Source: Ignavibacteriota bacterium (lineage in GTDB: Bacteria; Bacteroidota; Ignavibacteria; UBA10030). Taken from it: DNA of 45,380 nt. The translations under genes were made by a program, and so were the position numbers. Location: the NCBI GenBank assembly GCA_003170475.1, contig PMZI01000016.1, forward strand, positions 73,165 through 118,544. Reading direction: 5' to 3'. Shown here in pieces: positions 18,316 through 27,788 of the stretch. The notes under the pieces are model-generated. The model was not told the DNA's origin. It saw only the letters and a program-made list of their open reading frames with translations, and did no database searches. Each line of letters opens with the position of its first letter. Within the stretch, counting starts at the first letter, position 1.

Positions 18316-18636
18316 GAGAAGCTAACAGATTGGGAGGGAGCGACGACAACTCGCCGGACACTCGACGCTACAATCCTTCTTTTCGACGCTCTGATGCCAG
18401 CAACTGGCGTTCTCGTCTGAGATCCTTCCAGACTTCCATCTCCGGGAGAGCGAATGAACACGACACTTGAGTTTCTCAGCTTTCGAACCTGGCTCTTCAC
18501 AGATCTCCTTGCGGAGTTCAATTCGTTGCCTTGGTGCCCGACTGATACATCGGTCACGTACAGTACAAAGAGGATGCGGGCAGTCCAAGGTTCACTGCCC
18601 GCACCCTGACACAGTCACCGACAGGTGACAAAGGCT
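18316..18636. other. non-coding gap upstream of TonB receptor
   Basis: About 320 bases between the HEAT-repeat gene and the receptor leader. Besides the strong hairpin at 18575-18603, I see no reliable gene, riboswitch motif or promoter. The reading frames here are short and lack a credible start. Confidence 0.5.
18571..18603 (-). terminator. intrinsic terminator-like hairpin after HEAT-repeat gene
   Basis: A perfect 10-bp stem (TGCGGGCAGT / ACTGCCCGCA) with a 9-base loop lies about 33 bases past the stop codon of the HEAT-repeat gene. On the minus strand it is followed by TCCTCTTTG, a weak T-rich tail. It separates that gene from the receptor operon. Confidence 0.6.
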
Positions 18637-19083
18637 TTATCTGTTTTCAGCAACGATCGTTCCATTGGTCTCGGTCGGGATGAAGGCGAACGTGCCGCTG
18701 GAGACCAGCAGATTGTAGTACCAAGCAGACTGCATCTTCACTTTGTCGCTGTCATCGAACCGGACCGCTTGCTTCACGGCATACGTCCCGACACCTGCGC
18801 CGATCTTGCAGAGGGAATAGGCAGCAGCAATCCGTGTCTTTTCGTCGCCATTGTTGTGAAGAATCGCCATCAGCGGTATGACGGCCTTCTCGGCTTTGAA
18901 CTCTCCAAGCCGGTAGATAGCGCTGCGGGTTAAGCCGGGGTTTTTGGAATCAAGGGCCGTCAGGAGATTGGCAACCGCCTGATCGAATTTGGCGGCGCCA
19001 ATTTCTTTGCGAACATCCTGTGCATTTGCAGCAACGGCCAGCATCAAGAATGCGGCCACGAGGAACAATGCGAGAGTTTTCAT
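18637..19083 (-). CDS. exported HEAT-repeat protein
   Basis: The 148-residue protein has a classical Sec signal peptide (MKTLALFLVAAFLMLAVAAN, cleavage near ANAQ) and then two to three HEAT/PBS-lyase-like helical repeats (for example TRSAIYRLGEFKAEKAVIPLMAILHNNGDEKTRIAAAYSLCKIG). It should be a small periplasmic or secreted scaffold protein without an enzyme motif. A strong AGGAGG ribosome-binding site precedes the ATG. It stands alone, between the sigma-54 activator upstream and a terminator-like hairpin downstream. The binding partner is unknown. Confidence 0.82.
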   Translation of the reverse strand: MKTLALFLVAAFLMLAVAANAQDVRKEIGAAKFDQAVANLLTALDSKNPGLTRSAIYRLGEFKAEKAVIPLMAILHNNGDEKTRIAAAYSLCKIGAGVGTYAVKQAVRFDDSDKVKMQSAWYYNLLVSSGTFAFIPTETNGTIVAENR

Positions 19084-19267
19084 GACATCCTCCTATGGAG
19101 AAGGGGAAACTGGAAAGTGAATTAAAAGGGAAACTCTGGAATGGGCGAACAGTCAAACCACACACTCGGTTGTTAGTTACTCAACATGCGGACCAGAGAA
19201 ATTGCTGGAGAACAGAGAGGTTTTGAGGGGGTACAGCGCGGAGATGTGCGTTTTCGAACAAAAGGGA

Positions 19268-19281
19268 GTTCGGATCCGAAC
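19268..19281. promoter_or_regulatory. perfect 14-bp palindrome upstream of HEAT-repeat gene
   Basis: GTTCGGATCCGAAC is fully self-complementary and lies 185 bases upstream of the HEAT-repeat gene, just past the end of the sigma-54 activator gene. It fits an operator for a dimeric regulator, possibly the enhancer site of the neighbouring activator, but no second copy or -24/-12 promoter was recognised. Chance remains possible. Confidence 0.35.
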
Positions 19282-19352
19282 GGAAAATGGTCCTTCCTGT
19301 GATAGAGCGACCGGATACAGTGGGGTGCAGCTAGAGAGATGAGAGCAAATTG

Positions 19353-20888
19353 CTACCGGAGATCGTATTTCTCGATGCGCCGGAGCAATGCGTTGCGATG
19401 CACGCCAAGCATTCGGGCTGCTTCGGCGGCGTTGCCGTGGGACTGCTGAAGAGCGAGATCGATCATATCTCGCTCAAGGTTTTCAATCAGATTCTCTTCG
19501 CCCGATTTGGATTGGAGCAGGGAAAGCAATACGGTTCGTGCGTCCGCTGAGCCGGGTGAAATGGCCCCGATGCCCACGTCACGAATTGCAGATGCAGAGA
19601 CGGAGTTGAATGAGGTAAAGATGGAGATTCGCTCCACGGTGTTCCGAAGTTCGCGCACGTTTCCTCTCCACTCCATTGAGGAAAGATACTGTAACGCTTC
19701 TCCATCGAACGTTTTTGCTCCCGACGAAAATTCTTGCAGAAATGCTTGCGCGAGTTCGGAGATATCCTCCTTACGCTCACGAAGCGTCGGAAGCTGAACA
19801 GGAATGACATTGAGACGGTGATAAAGATCGTCCCGAAATTGATTGGCTTTGATCGCCGCCTGAAGATCCGAATTGGAGGCGGAGATAACTCTCACGTCAA
19901 CTTTATGCTCTTCAGAGGAACCAACGCGGCAGAAGCTCCGCTCCTCGAGAACGCGAAGGAGCTTTGGCTGAAGTTCCAACGGGAGCGCAGATATTTCATC
20001 GAGGAACAGAGTGCCGCCGTCGGCAAGTTCGAATTTTCCCTTCATCGTTGCCGTTGCGCCGGTAAAAGAGCCTTTTTCGTGCCCGAAGAGCTCCGATTCA
20101 AAAAGTGTGGAGGGAATGGCAGCACAGTTCACCGCAATGAACGGCTTTTCCGCGCGGGGACTATGAACGTGGATTGCTCTCGCAGCCACTTCCTTGCCCG
20201 TCCCGGTTGCGCCGATGAGGAGAACGCTCGCACCCGATGGGCCGGCAATCATTATCTTGTTCCTGACCTCTTCCATCAAACGGCTGCCCCCCAGGAGGGT
20301 TCCCACTCCTCGCGTTTGCTGCAGGGAAGCTTTCAATCGCTGGTTGTCCGCGAAGACCGTTTCCTGTATCTTGGCGCGAAGAATGAACTGAGCCGCGAGC
20401 GGAGTGAGAGCTGACACGAGGCGCACCTGCTCCTCTGTGAATATGCTTCCTCCCCGGGAATTCACGAGATGGATCATGCCAAAGGGTTTTCCTTCGTCGA
20501 CGAGCGGTACCGCCATCGACGCCCCGAGCTGCTTGATGTGCTCGGATGGATTTCGGAAGTTCAACTCCCGCAAAACATCATCGGACAAGAATGGGCGCTT
20601 GTGCGCTTCCACCCAACCGGCAACAAGTGTGTTCACGATGTGGTCGATGCCGGCGCGCTCCTGGTGAACGTTCCGAACAACAGTCTGCGGAGACTCATGA
20701 GCCGCCGTACTGAACAACAGGATTGCCCCCCGCTCTGCCTTGCAGAGTTTCAAGCAGCAATCGACGATAGCCTCGAGAGTTTGGTACACACCCACCATGG
20801 AACTCAAGGATTGAGCCAGACGATGGATCTCTTCGAGTTCTTCGACTCGTCGTTTGAGAGCAGCGGCTTCGGTATTCAAAGGCAACAT
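19353..20888 (-). CDS. sigma-54-dependent activator (GAF-AAA+-Fis)
   Basis: The 511-residue protein has three parts. Residues about 20-175 are a GAF-type sensor. Residues about 195-430 are the AAA+ sigma-54 interaction domain, with Walker A GATGTGK (226-232), GSFTGA (273-278, a variant of the sigma-54-contacting GAFTGA loop), Walker B GGTLFLDE and the [10 protein letters not shown] sensor region. The C-terminus is a Fis-type helix-turn-helix ([21 protein letters not shown]). It resembles NorR/FhlA-like activators that sense a small molecule through GAF rather than a phosphorylated receiver; no histidine kinase is nearby. The target genes are not evident. The ATG overlaps a GAGG-like site. Confidence 0.93.
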   Translation of the reverse strand: MLPLNTEAAALKRRVEELEEIHRLAQSLSSMVGVYQTLEAIVDCCLKLCKAERGAILLFSTAAHESPQTVVRNVHQERAGIDHIVNTLVAGWVEAHKRPFLSDDVLRELNFRNPSEHIKQLGASMAVPLVDEGKPFGMIHLVNSRGGSIFTEEQVRLVSALTPLAAQFILRAKIQETVFADNQRLKASLQQTRGVGTLLGGSRLMEEVRNKIMIAGPSGASVLLIGATGTGKEVAARAIHVHSPRAEKPFIAVNCAAIPSTLFESELFGHEKGSFTGATATMKGKFELADGGTLFLDEISALPLELQPKLLRVLEERSFCRVGSSEEHKVDVRVISASNSDLQAAIKANQFRDDLYHRLNVIPVQLPTLRERKEDISELAQAFLQEFSSGAKTFDGEALQYLSSMEWRGNVRELRNTVERISIFTSFNSVSASAIRDVGIGAISPGSADARTVLLSLLQSKSGEENLIENLERDMIDLALQQSHGNAAEAARMLGVHRNALLRRIEKYDLR

Positions 20889-20927
20889 CCTCGAAAGTAT
20901 TAATCGAACTGTGTTCGCGTACTGGTG

Positions 20928-21563
20928 TTAGCGCTTTGGTGAGGGGAGTTTGCCATCGCTCCTGGTTATCCGAGTGATGATAAGTGGAGGCACGAGCGCT
21001 TGACCTTCTGCCGGAGCCATCTGGATCCGACGAACCACGTCCATTCCTTCAGTCACAATTCCGAACGACGCGAAACCCTGTCCATCCGGATTTCTCTTTC
21101 CCCCAAAATCGAGTTCGGGTTGATCGCCGATGCAAATGAAGAACGAGGAAGTGGCTGAATTGGGTTCACCCCTCGCCATCGAAATGGCACCATCGACGTG
21201 CCGGATGCCCGTCACGCTCGTGCGCTCGAGCGAGATGGGCGGAAAGCTGTTGTTCTCCTTCCACGGATGAACGACCGCCTGTACGACCTGGATTTTCACG
21301 GAGTTCTGTTCGTTGTCAGGGCGAACGGTTCTCATGAAGCATCCACCGCTGAAAAAGCCGCCATCGACATAGCGGAGAAAGTTGGAAACCGTGACCGGCG
21401 CTTTGTCGGGATACAATGCAAGAACGATGGTACCGGCTTCGGTCTCGATTCGGATGGAGACCGGAGAAGTCTTTTCTTGCGCGAAGGCCAGTGCGCCCAA
21501 TGCGAGCACTGCAACCACCAAGCACCGAGAATACTTGGCGGGAATTAACTCTCTCACTTTCAT
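20928..21563 (-). CDS. exported cyclophilin-type peptidyl-prolyl isomerase
   Basis: The 211-residue protein has a Sec signal (ends near LAFAQ) and a cyclophilin domain: IETEAGTIVLALYPDKAPVTVSNFLRYVDGGFF, SMARGEPNSATSSFFICIGDQPELDF and GFASFGIVTEGMDVVRRI. It would assist folding of periplasmic or outer-membrane proteins. The usual active-site FHR motif reads FMRT here, so catalytic strength is uncertain. The ATG at 21561-21563 has AGGA upstream; a slightly longer TTG start adds seven residues. It lies 48 bases or more from the DUF4153 gene upstream. Confidence 0.92.
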   Translation of the reverse strand: MKVRELIPAKYSRCLVVAVLALGALAFAQEKTSPVSIRIETEAGTIVLALYPDKAPVTVSNFLRYVDGGFFSGGCFMRTVRPDNEQNSVKIQVVQAVVHPWKENNSFPPISLERTSVTGIRHVDGAISMARGEPNSATSSFFICIGDQPELDFGGKRNPDGQGFASFGIVTEGMDVVRRIQMAPAEGQALVPPLIITRITRSDGKLPSPKR

Positions 21564-21632
21564 TCGGCATCCTGCTGTCAACACAATCTCCCTTGTTGAC
21601 TTCCTTGGTTACGACGCACCCCGTCCCTCCGT

Positions 21633-23459
21633 CTACTTCTCACTTGACATCTTGTACGCAATCTCCGCATCATACGCAATGACTTTTGCCTCACCACCAC
21701 GACGCTGGACATGAACATTCGAAAGAAATACCTTTATCCTCGTCGTTTGACTTGAGGCAACGACCGACATTTTCTCGGTTGGGATTCTGTCGGTGGTGGC
21801 ACTTCCGTAATCGGCAATCAGTTTATTCACCAGTGGCTGAAGATCGACTTGAAGGGAATCGACCGCTCTCGAATCGCGCACAGCGATAATCATCATCTTG
21901 CTCAGATCTTGCCCCACCTGGCAAGCAATTCCTTGCTCGGGAAACTCTCTCTTCTTGCCCACCAGAGGGACATGCTGTGTGCGCAACAAGCGGTCGTAGC
22001 CATCGATAGCAAGGGCTCCATCTCGATCCGCCATGAGCATGATAGTTCCAGCTGAAGAAAACTGCCAGACTCTCACGAATTCGATCCCCATCATTTTTGC
22101 GACACGAGCCGGATCCTTGTACCTGGACTTCTCCCCGACGATATCGGTTTTCAGGCGTTCGCCGAACCATGGCTCGATTGCATCGAATCCATGAATGTCG
22201 GACAGGTACGAAATGATCGAGCTGATCTGCTTCGTCGTCTCGAATTGGAGTGAATCGTGCCTCGCCTGCACCCGTCCATTGACGAGAATATTGTTCTTCG
22301 TCAGCAGCACCTGGAGTCGCGCCACCTGACTGTTCTCTGAGACAGTGAACATCCCCCAGGGACCAACACTTACCAAAAACGTCGCAACGCATAGGGACGT
22401 TGGAATGAAACGGATTGATTTCTTCTTGCTGATGACATAATAGGGAACGACAACGCAGAGCCACATCCCGGCCGCAATTGCGAGATATCTCCCTTCGGTA
22501 ATTCCGTACTCAGAGACTCTCCTCCATACGGCAAGGAACAACATGATAATGAGAGGGATGACGATGACATAGAACCACCGAGACGATATTCTGATCCAGA
22601 TGTTCTCCGTTTGTTCTTTGATCGGGTGCAATAAGAGCAGTGAGGAGATCCCCATCCCGATGAATCCAAGGATGAGTTTGCTGACCCACCCCTCCGGCCA
22701 GTCCCACGCCAGCAAAATCTTCCCGAGGTAAGCATACAGAATGACAAGATAAACAAGAACCAAGGGGAACAGAATGTACTGAGAAAAGATCTTGAGCCCT
22801 TTGGGATAGTCGGTCACCGTGTCCAAGCTGTCGAGATCGCCCGGTATCCCCGCGAGGAAAAACCAGGTTGTGAACACTCCATTGATGAGAACCCACAATT
22901 CACCGTAACGCCTGCTCGGAATATTCACGCCAAAGAGGTTGTCAAGTGCTGCAAGCGCAATCGCCAAACCGGCCCATAAGACGACTGTGTAGAGATATGC
23001 TGTGAGCACTCTGAGCAAGAGCGTCTTGCAGAAGTTCCAGTACCCGAGTTCGCTCTTGTGTCCAAGAAAAGGAACGGCAAATGCAAACAAGACGAATGCT
23101 GTGGTGAGCATAAACAGCCGGAACACATGGATGTTCGGCGCTCCCGGCAGATCTTGAGGAACAGATAAAGAATACAAGGCAATGAGAACAACACCCGCCA
23201 TCTGCGCTCCAATCGACATGGTTTTGCTCCACCTCCGCTTTTCGGATGCTAAAGCAAATCCTCCCAGAAGCGGAAAACCAAGAACGGCAGCAAAGAGTAC
23301 CGGATACAGGAAAGTCGATGAAAGGCGCGCTTCATGATCAATCAGGACCAATGCGCATGTGGTGCCAGCAACTGCATCAAGGAGAACGAATGGGAAACGC
23401 AAGAATGATCGGCGTGCATCGATTGCCGCTTCGGTGATCGATGGAAGTTTCAAGTTCAC
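21633..23459 (-). CDS. DUF4153 family membrane protein
   Basis: The 608-residue protein has about ten to twelve hydrophobic helices in its first 400 residues, followed by a soluble domain of about 200 residues. The helical part fits the DUF4153 family (LLRVLTAYLYTVVLWAGLAIALAALDNLFGVNIP, WVLINGVFTTWFFLAGIPGD, LFPLVLVYLVILYAYLGKILLAWDWPEGWVS). Family members are widespread inner-membrane proteins without an assigned activity. The start codon is GTG at 23457-23459 with only a weak ribosome-binding site. It follows the esterase gene by 58 bases and may be cotranscribed with it. Confidence 0.87.
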   Translation of the reverse strand: MNLKLPSITEAAIDARRSFLRFPFVLLDAVAGTTCALVLIDHEARLSSTFLYPVLFAAVLGFPLLGGFALASEKRRWSKTMSIGAQMAGVVLIALYSLSVPQDLPGAPNIHVFRLFMLTTAFVLFAFAVPFLGHKSELGYWNFCKTLLLRVLTAYLYTVVLWAGLAIALAALDNLFGVNIPSRRYGELWVLINGVFTTWFFLAGIPGDLDSLDTVTDYPKGLKIFSQYILFPLVLVYLVILYAYLGKILLAWDWPEGWVSKLILGFIGMGISSLLLLHPIKEQTENIWIRISSRWFYVIVIPLIIMLFLAVWRRVSEYGITEGRYLAIAAGMWLCVVVPYYVISKKKSIRFIPTSLCVATFLVSVGPWGMFTVSENSQVARLQVLLTKNNILVNGRVQARHDSLQFETTKQISSIISYLSDIHGFDAIEPWFGERLKTDIVGEKSRYKDPARVAKMMGIEFVRVWQFSSAGTIMLMADRDGALAIDGYDRLLRTQHVPLVGKKREFPEQGIACQVGQDLSKMMIIAVRDSRAVDSLQVDLQPLVNKLIADYGSATTDRIPTEKMSVVASSQTTRIKVFLSNVHVQRRGGEAKVIAYDAEIAYKMSSEK

Positions 23460-23483
23460 CCCGGAGTTCGTGAGTTGGGAAAT

Positions 23484-23502
23484 GGTTCATTGTTCATGAA
23501 CC
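23484..23502 (-). terminator. weak hairpin between esterase and DUF4153 genes
   Basis: GGTTCAT / ATGAACC forms a 7-bp stem with a 5-base loop shortly after the esterase stop codon. The minus-strand tail (ATTTCCC) is poor, so termination would be partial at best. Confidence 0.25.
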
Positions 23503-23517
23503 CTTTGCCTCGATGGA

Positions 23518-24429
23518 TCAGTGTCCTGACTGCTCAAGCAGTCCATTTTTCTTGAGAAACTCCTTGATCGCCGTGAAGACTCTCGTCATCTCCTCTTTCG
23601 TAAATCCGCCGTGTCTTCCCCCTGGAATTGTCATCAGCTGATTTGGCACGCCAGCTTTTGTGAGGCCTTCGTGCAGTCGAACTGCGTGGGTGTAGGGAAC
23701 AAGTTGGTCCTTGTCCCCGTGTACCGTGAAGATCGGCGGCAGGCCTTTGCGGACATAGCTCATCGGGGACATTTTCTGCGCGATGATGTCTTTGTCGTTG
23801 AGGTTGCTTAACCAATTCACCGCATAGTCTTGTTTGTTCGGACCAGAGAGAAGATCTTTGACATCGGTGATGCCAAACCAATTGACGATAGCTGCGACTT
23901 TGGGCTCGACGCCGGTATAGTCCCAATCGGTCGGGATATCAAATCCATACGATGGATCGAGCATTCCCGTCATGAGGGCCAGATGACCGCCGGCGGAACC
24001 GCCGGTGACGATGATCTTTGTTGTGTCGAACCCATATTGTTTCGCGTTCTTGAAGACCCAGCGAAGCGCAAGGCGACAGTCTTCTACCGCAGCGGGTGCC
24101 AATGATACTCGCGCAAGTCTATACTCGACGTTGATGACGGAAAGACCCATTTCGAGATACGGAAGGAGACTCATCACGGATGTCTCCTTCGAACCCGCGA
24201 CCCATCCTCCGCCATGGATGTAAATGACAGTCGGCGTTGTGTGACCGGGATTGTTGCGGACGTACGCGTCAAGCTTGCAGTCGTAGTTGTTCGCCGTGGA
24301 ATACACAACATTCGGAACTATCCGATACTCGTTGACGCCATTATATGTCCAGGAAGCGGTCTCCTGCGCTCGTCCTTGAGCAGATCTAAGAACGACGCAT
24401 GCAAAAAGGAACAAAGTACGACATTTCAT
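23518..24429 (-). CDS. exported alpha/beta-hydrolase (BD-FAE/carboxylesterase-like)
   Basis: The 303-residue protein has a Sec signal (MKCRTLFLFACVVLRSAQGRA) and an esterase/lipase fold: oxyanion motif YIHGGGWVAGSKE, nucleophile GGSAGGHLAL (Ser of GxSxGG), acid in HGDKDQLVPYTHAVRL and a histidine in GGRHGGFTKEE. This arrangement is found in BD-FAE-type feruloyl or acetyl esterases and in kynurenine-formamidase relatives. The natural substrate cannot be read from sequence; no carbohydrate-degradation genes are adjacent. The 455-base gap upstream contains a possible promoter. Confidence 0.9.
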   Translation of the reverse strand: MKCRTLFLFACVVLRSAQGRAQETASWTYNGVNEYRIVPNVVYSTANNYDCKLDAYVRNNPGHTTPTVIYIHGGGWVAGSKETSVMSLLPYLEMGLSVINVEYRLARVSLAPAAVEDCRLALRWVFKNAKQYGFDTTKIIVTGGSAGGHLALMTGMLDPSYGFDIPTDWDYTGVEPKVAAIVNWFGITDVKDLLSGPNKQDYAVNWLSNLNDKDIIAQKMSPMSYVRKGLPPIFTVHGDKDQLVPYTHAVRLHEGLTKAGVPNQLMTIPGGRHGGFTKEEMTRVFTAIKEFLKKNGLLEQSGH

Positions 24430-24884
24430 GACGAGCCCTTTCTAAAAGAACTTATACTTGAGCGATTGATTCTCCGGAAGACATTTTTCCAGCAGGCATT
24501 GCGGAACCCCCGTAATCTCGGGCGAGATTTTCAGGGTCCGCTGGGAATAGAGTGTGGGTTAGTACGTGTCCATCCTTTTCTGAACAGACGATGCTTAGTC
24601 AATCAAGAGGAAACCTACCTCAACACTCGGAGAAAGTCAACTTAGAATAATGAGAACGATTCGCATAACAGTCTAAAATCATTATATCGTAAGGCTTTGC
24701 ATTTGTTCAGTTTCGAACAACAGAACAGCGTTGATACATTGAGAGGCCACAAATCACCATCCGGATGCTCTGATCTCAAACACAGCCACTGCTTCTTACA
24801 CGCGGACGCTGGCCTGCCCACCTCGCGTGAATCGAATGGGCTGACGGGGAATCCAGAAGCAGGCGTAGTGCGGGGACCTGAAAA
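24430..24884. other. 455-base non-coding gap
   Basis: The gap between the L,D-transpeptidase and esterase genes holds no credible gene. It contains a sigma-70-like promoter (24681-24709) and a small palindrome AATCTCG-GG-CGAGATT (24514-24529) about 85 bases before the esterase ATG, where a repressor could bind. The rest shows no repeat or RNA motif I recognise. Confidence 0.5.
24681..24709 (-). promoter_or_regulatory. sigma-70-like promoter upstream of esterase gene
   Basis: On the minus strand TATAAT (24681-24686) is a perfect -10 box, and TGAACA (24704-24709, four of six matches to TTGACA) lies 17 bases upstream. The message would have a long untranslated leader of roughly 245 bases. Bacteroidota promoters usually differ from this consensus, so the match may be fortuitous. 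Confidence 0.35.
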
Positions 24885-26552
24885 TCACCTGTGCGCCGTG
24901 AGCGCGGCACCCAGCTTTCGATCCAGACCATAATAATCCTGCCTGAAATTTACGACCCCTTCCATCCCTATCCAAGCCGTGCAATAGATGACATGCACGG
25001 GAATGGGATGTTTCAGAAGAAGCGACTGTTCGGTTCTCTGAGTTACGACGGTGTCAATGCGTTCGCGATTCCAGGTAGGAAATTCTCTCAAGACGTATTC
25101 GGCGAGATCAAGAGGCTTTTCGAGCCGTATGCAGCCGTGGCTGTACATCCGAATATTCTTCGGAAAATCTTCGCGATACGGAGTGTCATGAAGATAAATG
25201 CTGTGCGCGTTTGGTACAAGGAACTTTACCTGCCCCATAATGTTCTGCGGGCCGGATTCCTGTCGGAGAAAGAAATCGATGTCTTTCGGGTCCATCTCCT
25301 TAATATTGATGGTGTGCGGATCGATTTGCCGGAGCGAATCCCCGATTCGGCGCCAGAGAGACATGTTGTTGCTGCGAAGATAGTTCGAATCGGCCTTCAT
25401 GTAGTTGATGAGTTCTTTCGAAAGTATATCATCCGGCGCGATCCAATGAACGTTGAAAAGCACATGCGACATCGCTGTGGAGAACACCGGCGTCTGCCAC
25501 TCCGGAAGACCCAGCACGACTTTCATCGTCAGCACCTGTTTCCCCCCCTCCTCAACAACAAGACGAAAATCGGGGATATTGACATTGATGTGCTTGCGAC
25601 CGAGGTCGTGCGGCATCCATCGCCAGCGTTCGAGATTGATCTTGATCTGCTCGATCCGCTTTTGCACAGGCACATTGAGGACCGCGATTGTTGCACTATC
25701 GGCGAATCCTGATGGCTCGAGGCCGTGTCTCATTTGGAACATCCGCAGGCCGTCGACCAGTGTTGAATCAAACTCATCGGTGTTCCAGCCGCTGCGCGTG
25801 CTGAGATCGCCGGAGACCCAAAGACGGTGCCTGAGGGCGAGCACACGTTTGCCTGCATCTCCGCCTTTCATTGTCTCTCCCGGTGGAATGATCCCCCATC
25901 CGCCCTTCTTTGCCAACGCTGTGAATGACGCGAGCATTTCCTTGAGTCCGTCATACATCGCATGCTGTGGCATCAGCGATTGAAGGCTCTCCCTGATCGC
26001 ATGTGATTCCAGCGATGCAGTGAGAAGACTGTCGTACATCGAACCTGTCTGACCGACGGTCCATCGTGCTTCCAGCGAATCACGATCGATTTTACCTTCT
26101 TCGAGGTGAGAAGCGTACAGCAGATAAGCGTCTGTCAGGAGGAGTTCGAGGTCGGTTCGGAATTGAGAATCAATCGGCTCTCTGCCGGTGTAGTTTCGTT
26201 TCAGCTCTGCCAAAGCGGAATCGATTGCATGGAGATGGTAGTCGTGCGGTTCGAGCCCTTCGAGCTCTGAATTGTTTATAGCTGTCAGGAGAGAATCTGC
26301 CTCGGGGAGGATACTCTTCTCTGCGCTCCATGCGGGACGGAACTGGCGGCCCTCATAGAAATGTCGGACCCAATCCGGCGAGAAAAGGGTATCTTCGCGG
26401 ACCGGGATCTTTACCTGAGTCCTTGAGGTGGTCAGACGACTACGGAGTTGTTGAATGGCCGGATCTGAATGCGTCGCTTTTTCCCCGCAACCGGTGAGGG
26501 AAAGAAGCACGACTGAGGCGAGAACGAGGGAGGGTTTCGCGGTGCGTCTCAT
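24885..26552 (-). CDS. L,D-transpeptidase lipoprotein (YcbB/LdtD-like)
   Basis: The 555-residue protein has a lipoprotein signal (VVLLSLTGC), a scaffold region, a peptidoglycan-binding-like segment (FDSTLVDGLRMFQMRHGLEPSGFADSATIAVLN, about residues 250-300), then a YkuD catalytic domain. The YkuD signature SHGCIRLEKP is at residues 471-480 with nucleophile Cys474; HWIAPDDILSKEL is also typical of the YcbB type. It would make 3-3 cross-links in peptidoglycan or attach proteins to it, acting in the periplasm from a membrane anchor. It is a single gene in the leftward direction, 203 bases downstream of the TolB-like gene. Confidence 0.93.
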   Translation of the reverse strand: MRRTAKPSLVLASVVLLSLTGCGEKATHSDPAIQQLRSRLTTSRTQVKIPVREDTLFSPDWVRHFYEGRQFRPAWSAEKSILPEADSLLTAINNSELEGLEPHDYHLHAIDSALAELKRNYTGREPIDSQFRTDLELLLTDAYLLYASHLEEGKIDRDSLEARWTVGQTGSMYDSLLTASLESHAIRESLQSLMPQHAMYDGLKEMLASFTALAKKGGWGIIPPGETMKGGDAGKRVLALRHRLWVSGDLSTRSGWNTDEFDSTLVDGLRMFQMRHGLEPSGFADSATIAVLNVPVQKRIEQIKINLERWRWMPHDLGRKHINVNIPDFRLVVEEGGKQVLTMKVVLGLPEWQTPVFSTAMSHVLFNVHWIAPDDILSKELINYMKADSNYLRSNNMSLWRRIGDSLRQIDPHTINIKEMDPKDIDFFLRQESGPQNIMGQVKFLVPNAHSIYLHDTPYREDFPKNIRMYSHGCIRLEKPLDLAEYVLREFPTWNRERIDTVVTQRTEQSLLLKHPIPVHVIYCTAWIGMEGVVNFRQDYYGLDRKLGAALTAHR

Positions 26553-26665
26553 AGATCAACGCACAATATCGCTTGCGAGATCCTGAGTTGCAAGGTCCAT
26601 TTGGGGAGGACTGACTTGTGAATAATCGCGCAGAGATGTGCTGGGATGCCGCGGCCCGATCTGCG

Positions 26666-26754
26666 AAACCTCAAACCTCTAAATCTGAGATCCTAAGATG
26701 AAGAAGAAACGCTAATTCGGGGATTCTGATTTGGGATTTCCAATTTCGAATTCG
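26666..26754. repeat. degenerate 7-bp-period array
   Basis: About 13 diverged heptads, starting with two exact copies of AAACCTC (26666-26679) and ending with ATT cores spaced about seven bases apart (GATTTGG, GATTTCC, AATTTCG, AATTCGA). The array stops two bases before the stop codon of the TolB-like gene. It is AT-richer than its surroundings. Comparable arrays occur at 28922-29046 and 37625-37680. Confidence 0.6.
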
Positions 26755-26755
26755 A

Positions 26756-27643
26756 TCACTGTGGCTTCGTCAGTCTTCTTTTATTGGTCCCGTCCGCATT
26801 CATGATCCACAACCCGCCATCCCCCTGTTGAGTGCGTGTGTAGACGATTTCCGAACCGTCGGGACTCCAGGCCGGATAGTCACCGCCGTCGCTCGTTAGC
26901 TTGTAGGTAGCGTTGGCGCTGATACTGTACCGATAGACCTCAGCGTAGTCACTGGACGAGAGAACGCCAAACACAATGTCGGTTGACTTCGGACTCATGG
27001 AACAGAATCCGCAATTCGCTGCTGCGCTGAACGACGTGATGAGTCTGGCATTCGCTGTCGTTGGACTGATCCCAATAAAGGCATAGGCGGTATAGCCGGA
27101 GTATACATCGTACTGGCCGTCCAGAATGACAATTTCCCCTGTTGTCGGAAGCCATGAGGGGTAATCGCCGCGCTGCAAAATCATCGAGCTGGTATCCCTC
27201 AGGACATCATACACCCACAGCGACGTATAGCCGCTGGCATCGCTCTCGATGAAAGCTATCTTAGAACCGTCCGTTGACCACGACGGTCGAACGGCTCCGA
27301 CCGCAGCAGTGAGTTGCTTCACGCTGTCTCCGTTCGGTTTCATCTTGAAGATGCTTCCCGTCTTGGCGAACGCGATCCATTTCCCGTCCGGAGACCAGGT
27401 GGCGCCCACCCCATCCCCTTTCAAAATCTGTTGAACGCTCGAGCCGAGTGTGTCAGTCACATAGATACCTTCCTGCCCCGATACCAGGGACGTGAACGCT
27501 ATCGTCTTGCCGTCAGGCGACCAGGCGGCTCGGCCGTGCAGGTACGAGTCGCTGATTGTGCTGCTCGGTGAGTTCACAGAGTCACACGACGACAGCAAAA
27601 AGAGGGTAAAAAGGAATGGAACGGTGAGCGTGAGCTTCTTCAT
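26756..27643 (-). CDS. TolB-like/WD40 PD40 beta-propeller lipoprotein
   Basis: The 295-residue product has a lipoprotein signal (FTLFLLSSC) followed by repeated PD40 blades, each with the xWSPDGKxIAF pattern (for example AAWSPDGKTIAFTS, ATWSPDGKWIAFAK, PSWSTDGSKIAFIE, PAWSPDGSEIVYTR). Such propellers resemble TolB but lack its N-terminal domain; they are usually envelope scaffolds of unknown target. The ATG at 27641-27643 gives the signal peptide; the longer frame adds 13 uninformative residues. No pal or tol genes are adjacent. Confidence 0.88.
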   Translation of the reverse strand: MKKLTLTVPFLFTLFLLSSCDSVNSPSSTISDSYLHGRAAWSPDGKTIAFTSLVSGQEGIYVTDTLGSSVQQILKGDGVGATWSPDGKWIAFAKTGSIFKMKPNGDSVKQLTAAVGAVRPSWSTDGSKIAFIESDASGYTSLWVYDVLRDTSSMILQRGDYPSWLPTTGEIVILDGQYDVYSGYTAYAFIGISPTTANARLITSFSAAANCGFCSMSPKSTDIVFGVLSSSDYAEVYRYSISANATYKLTSDGGDYPAWSPDGSEIVYTRTQQGDGGLWIMNADGTNKRRLTKPQ

Positions 27644-27788
27644 GAGAATCGGAATTCGTTGAATGATCCCGGCATGATTCAACCAGGTTTACTTACTCTG
27701 TCAAGGTACTCTGGGTCGCGACCAAAGTCAAATTCTGAATACCACAATGAACGCCTGATCGGCAAGACCGCCAGCCTATCCATTGATC

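Noticed and set aside
19084-19352. Sigma-54 (-24/-12) promoter next to the activator
   Set aside because: No TGGCAC-N5-TTGC-like pair with correct spacing was found on either strand of the gap.
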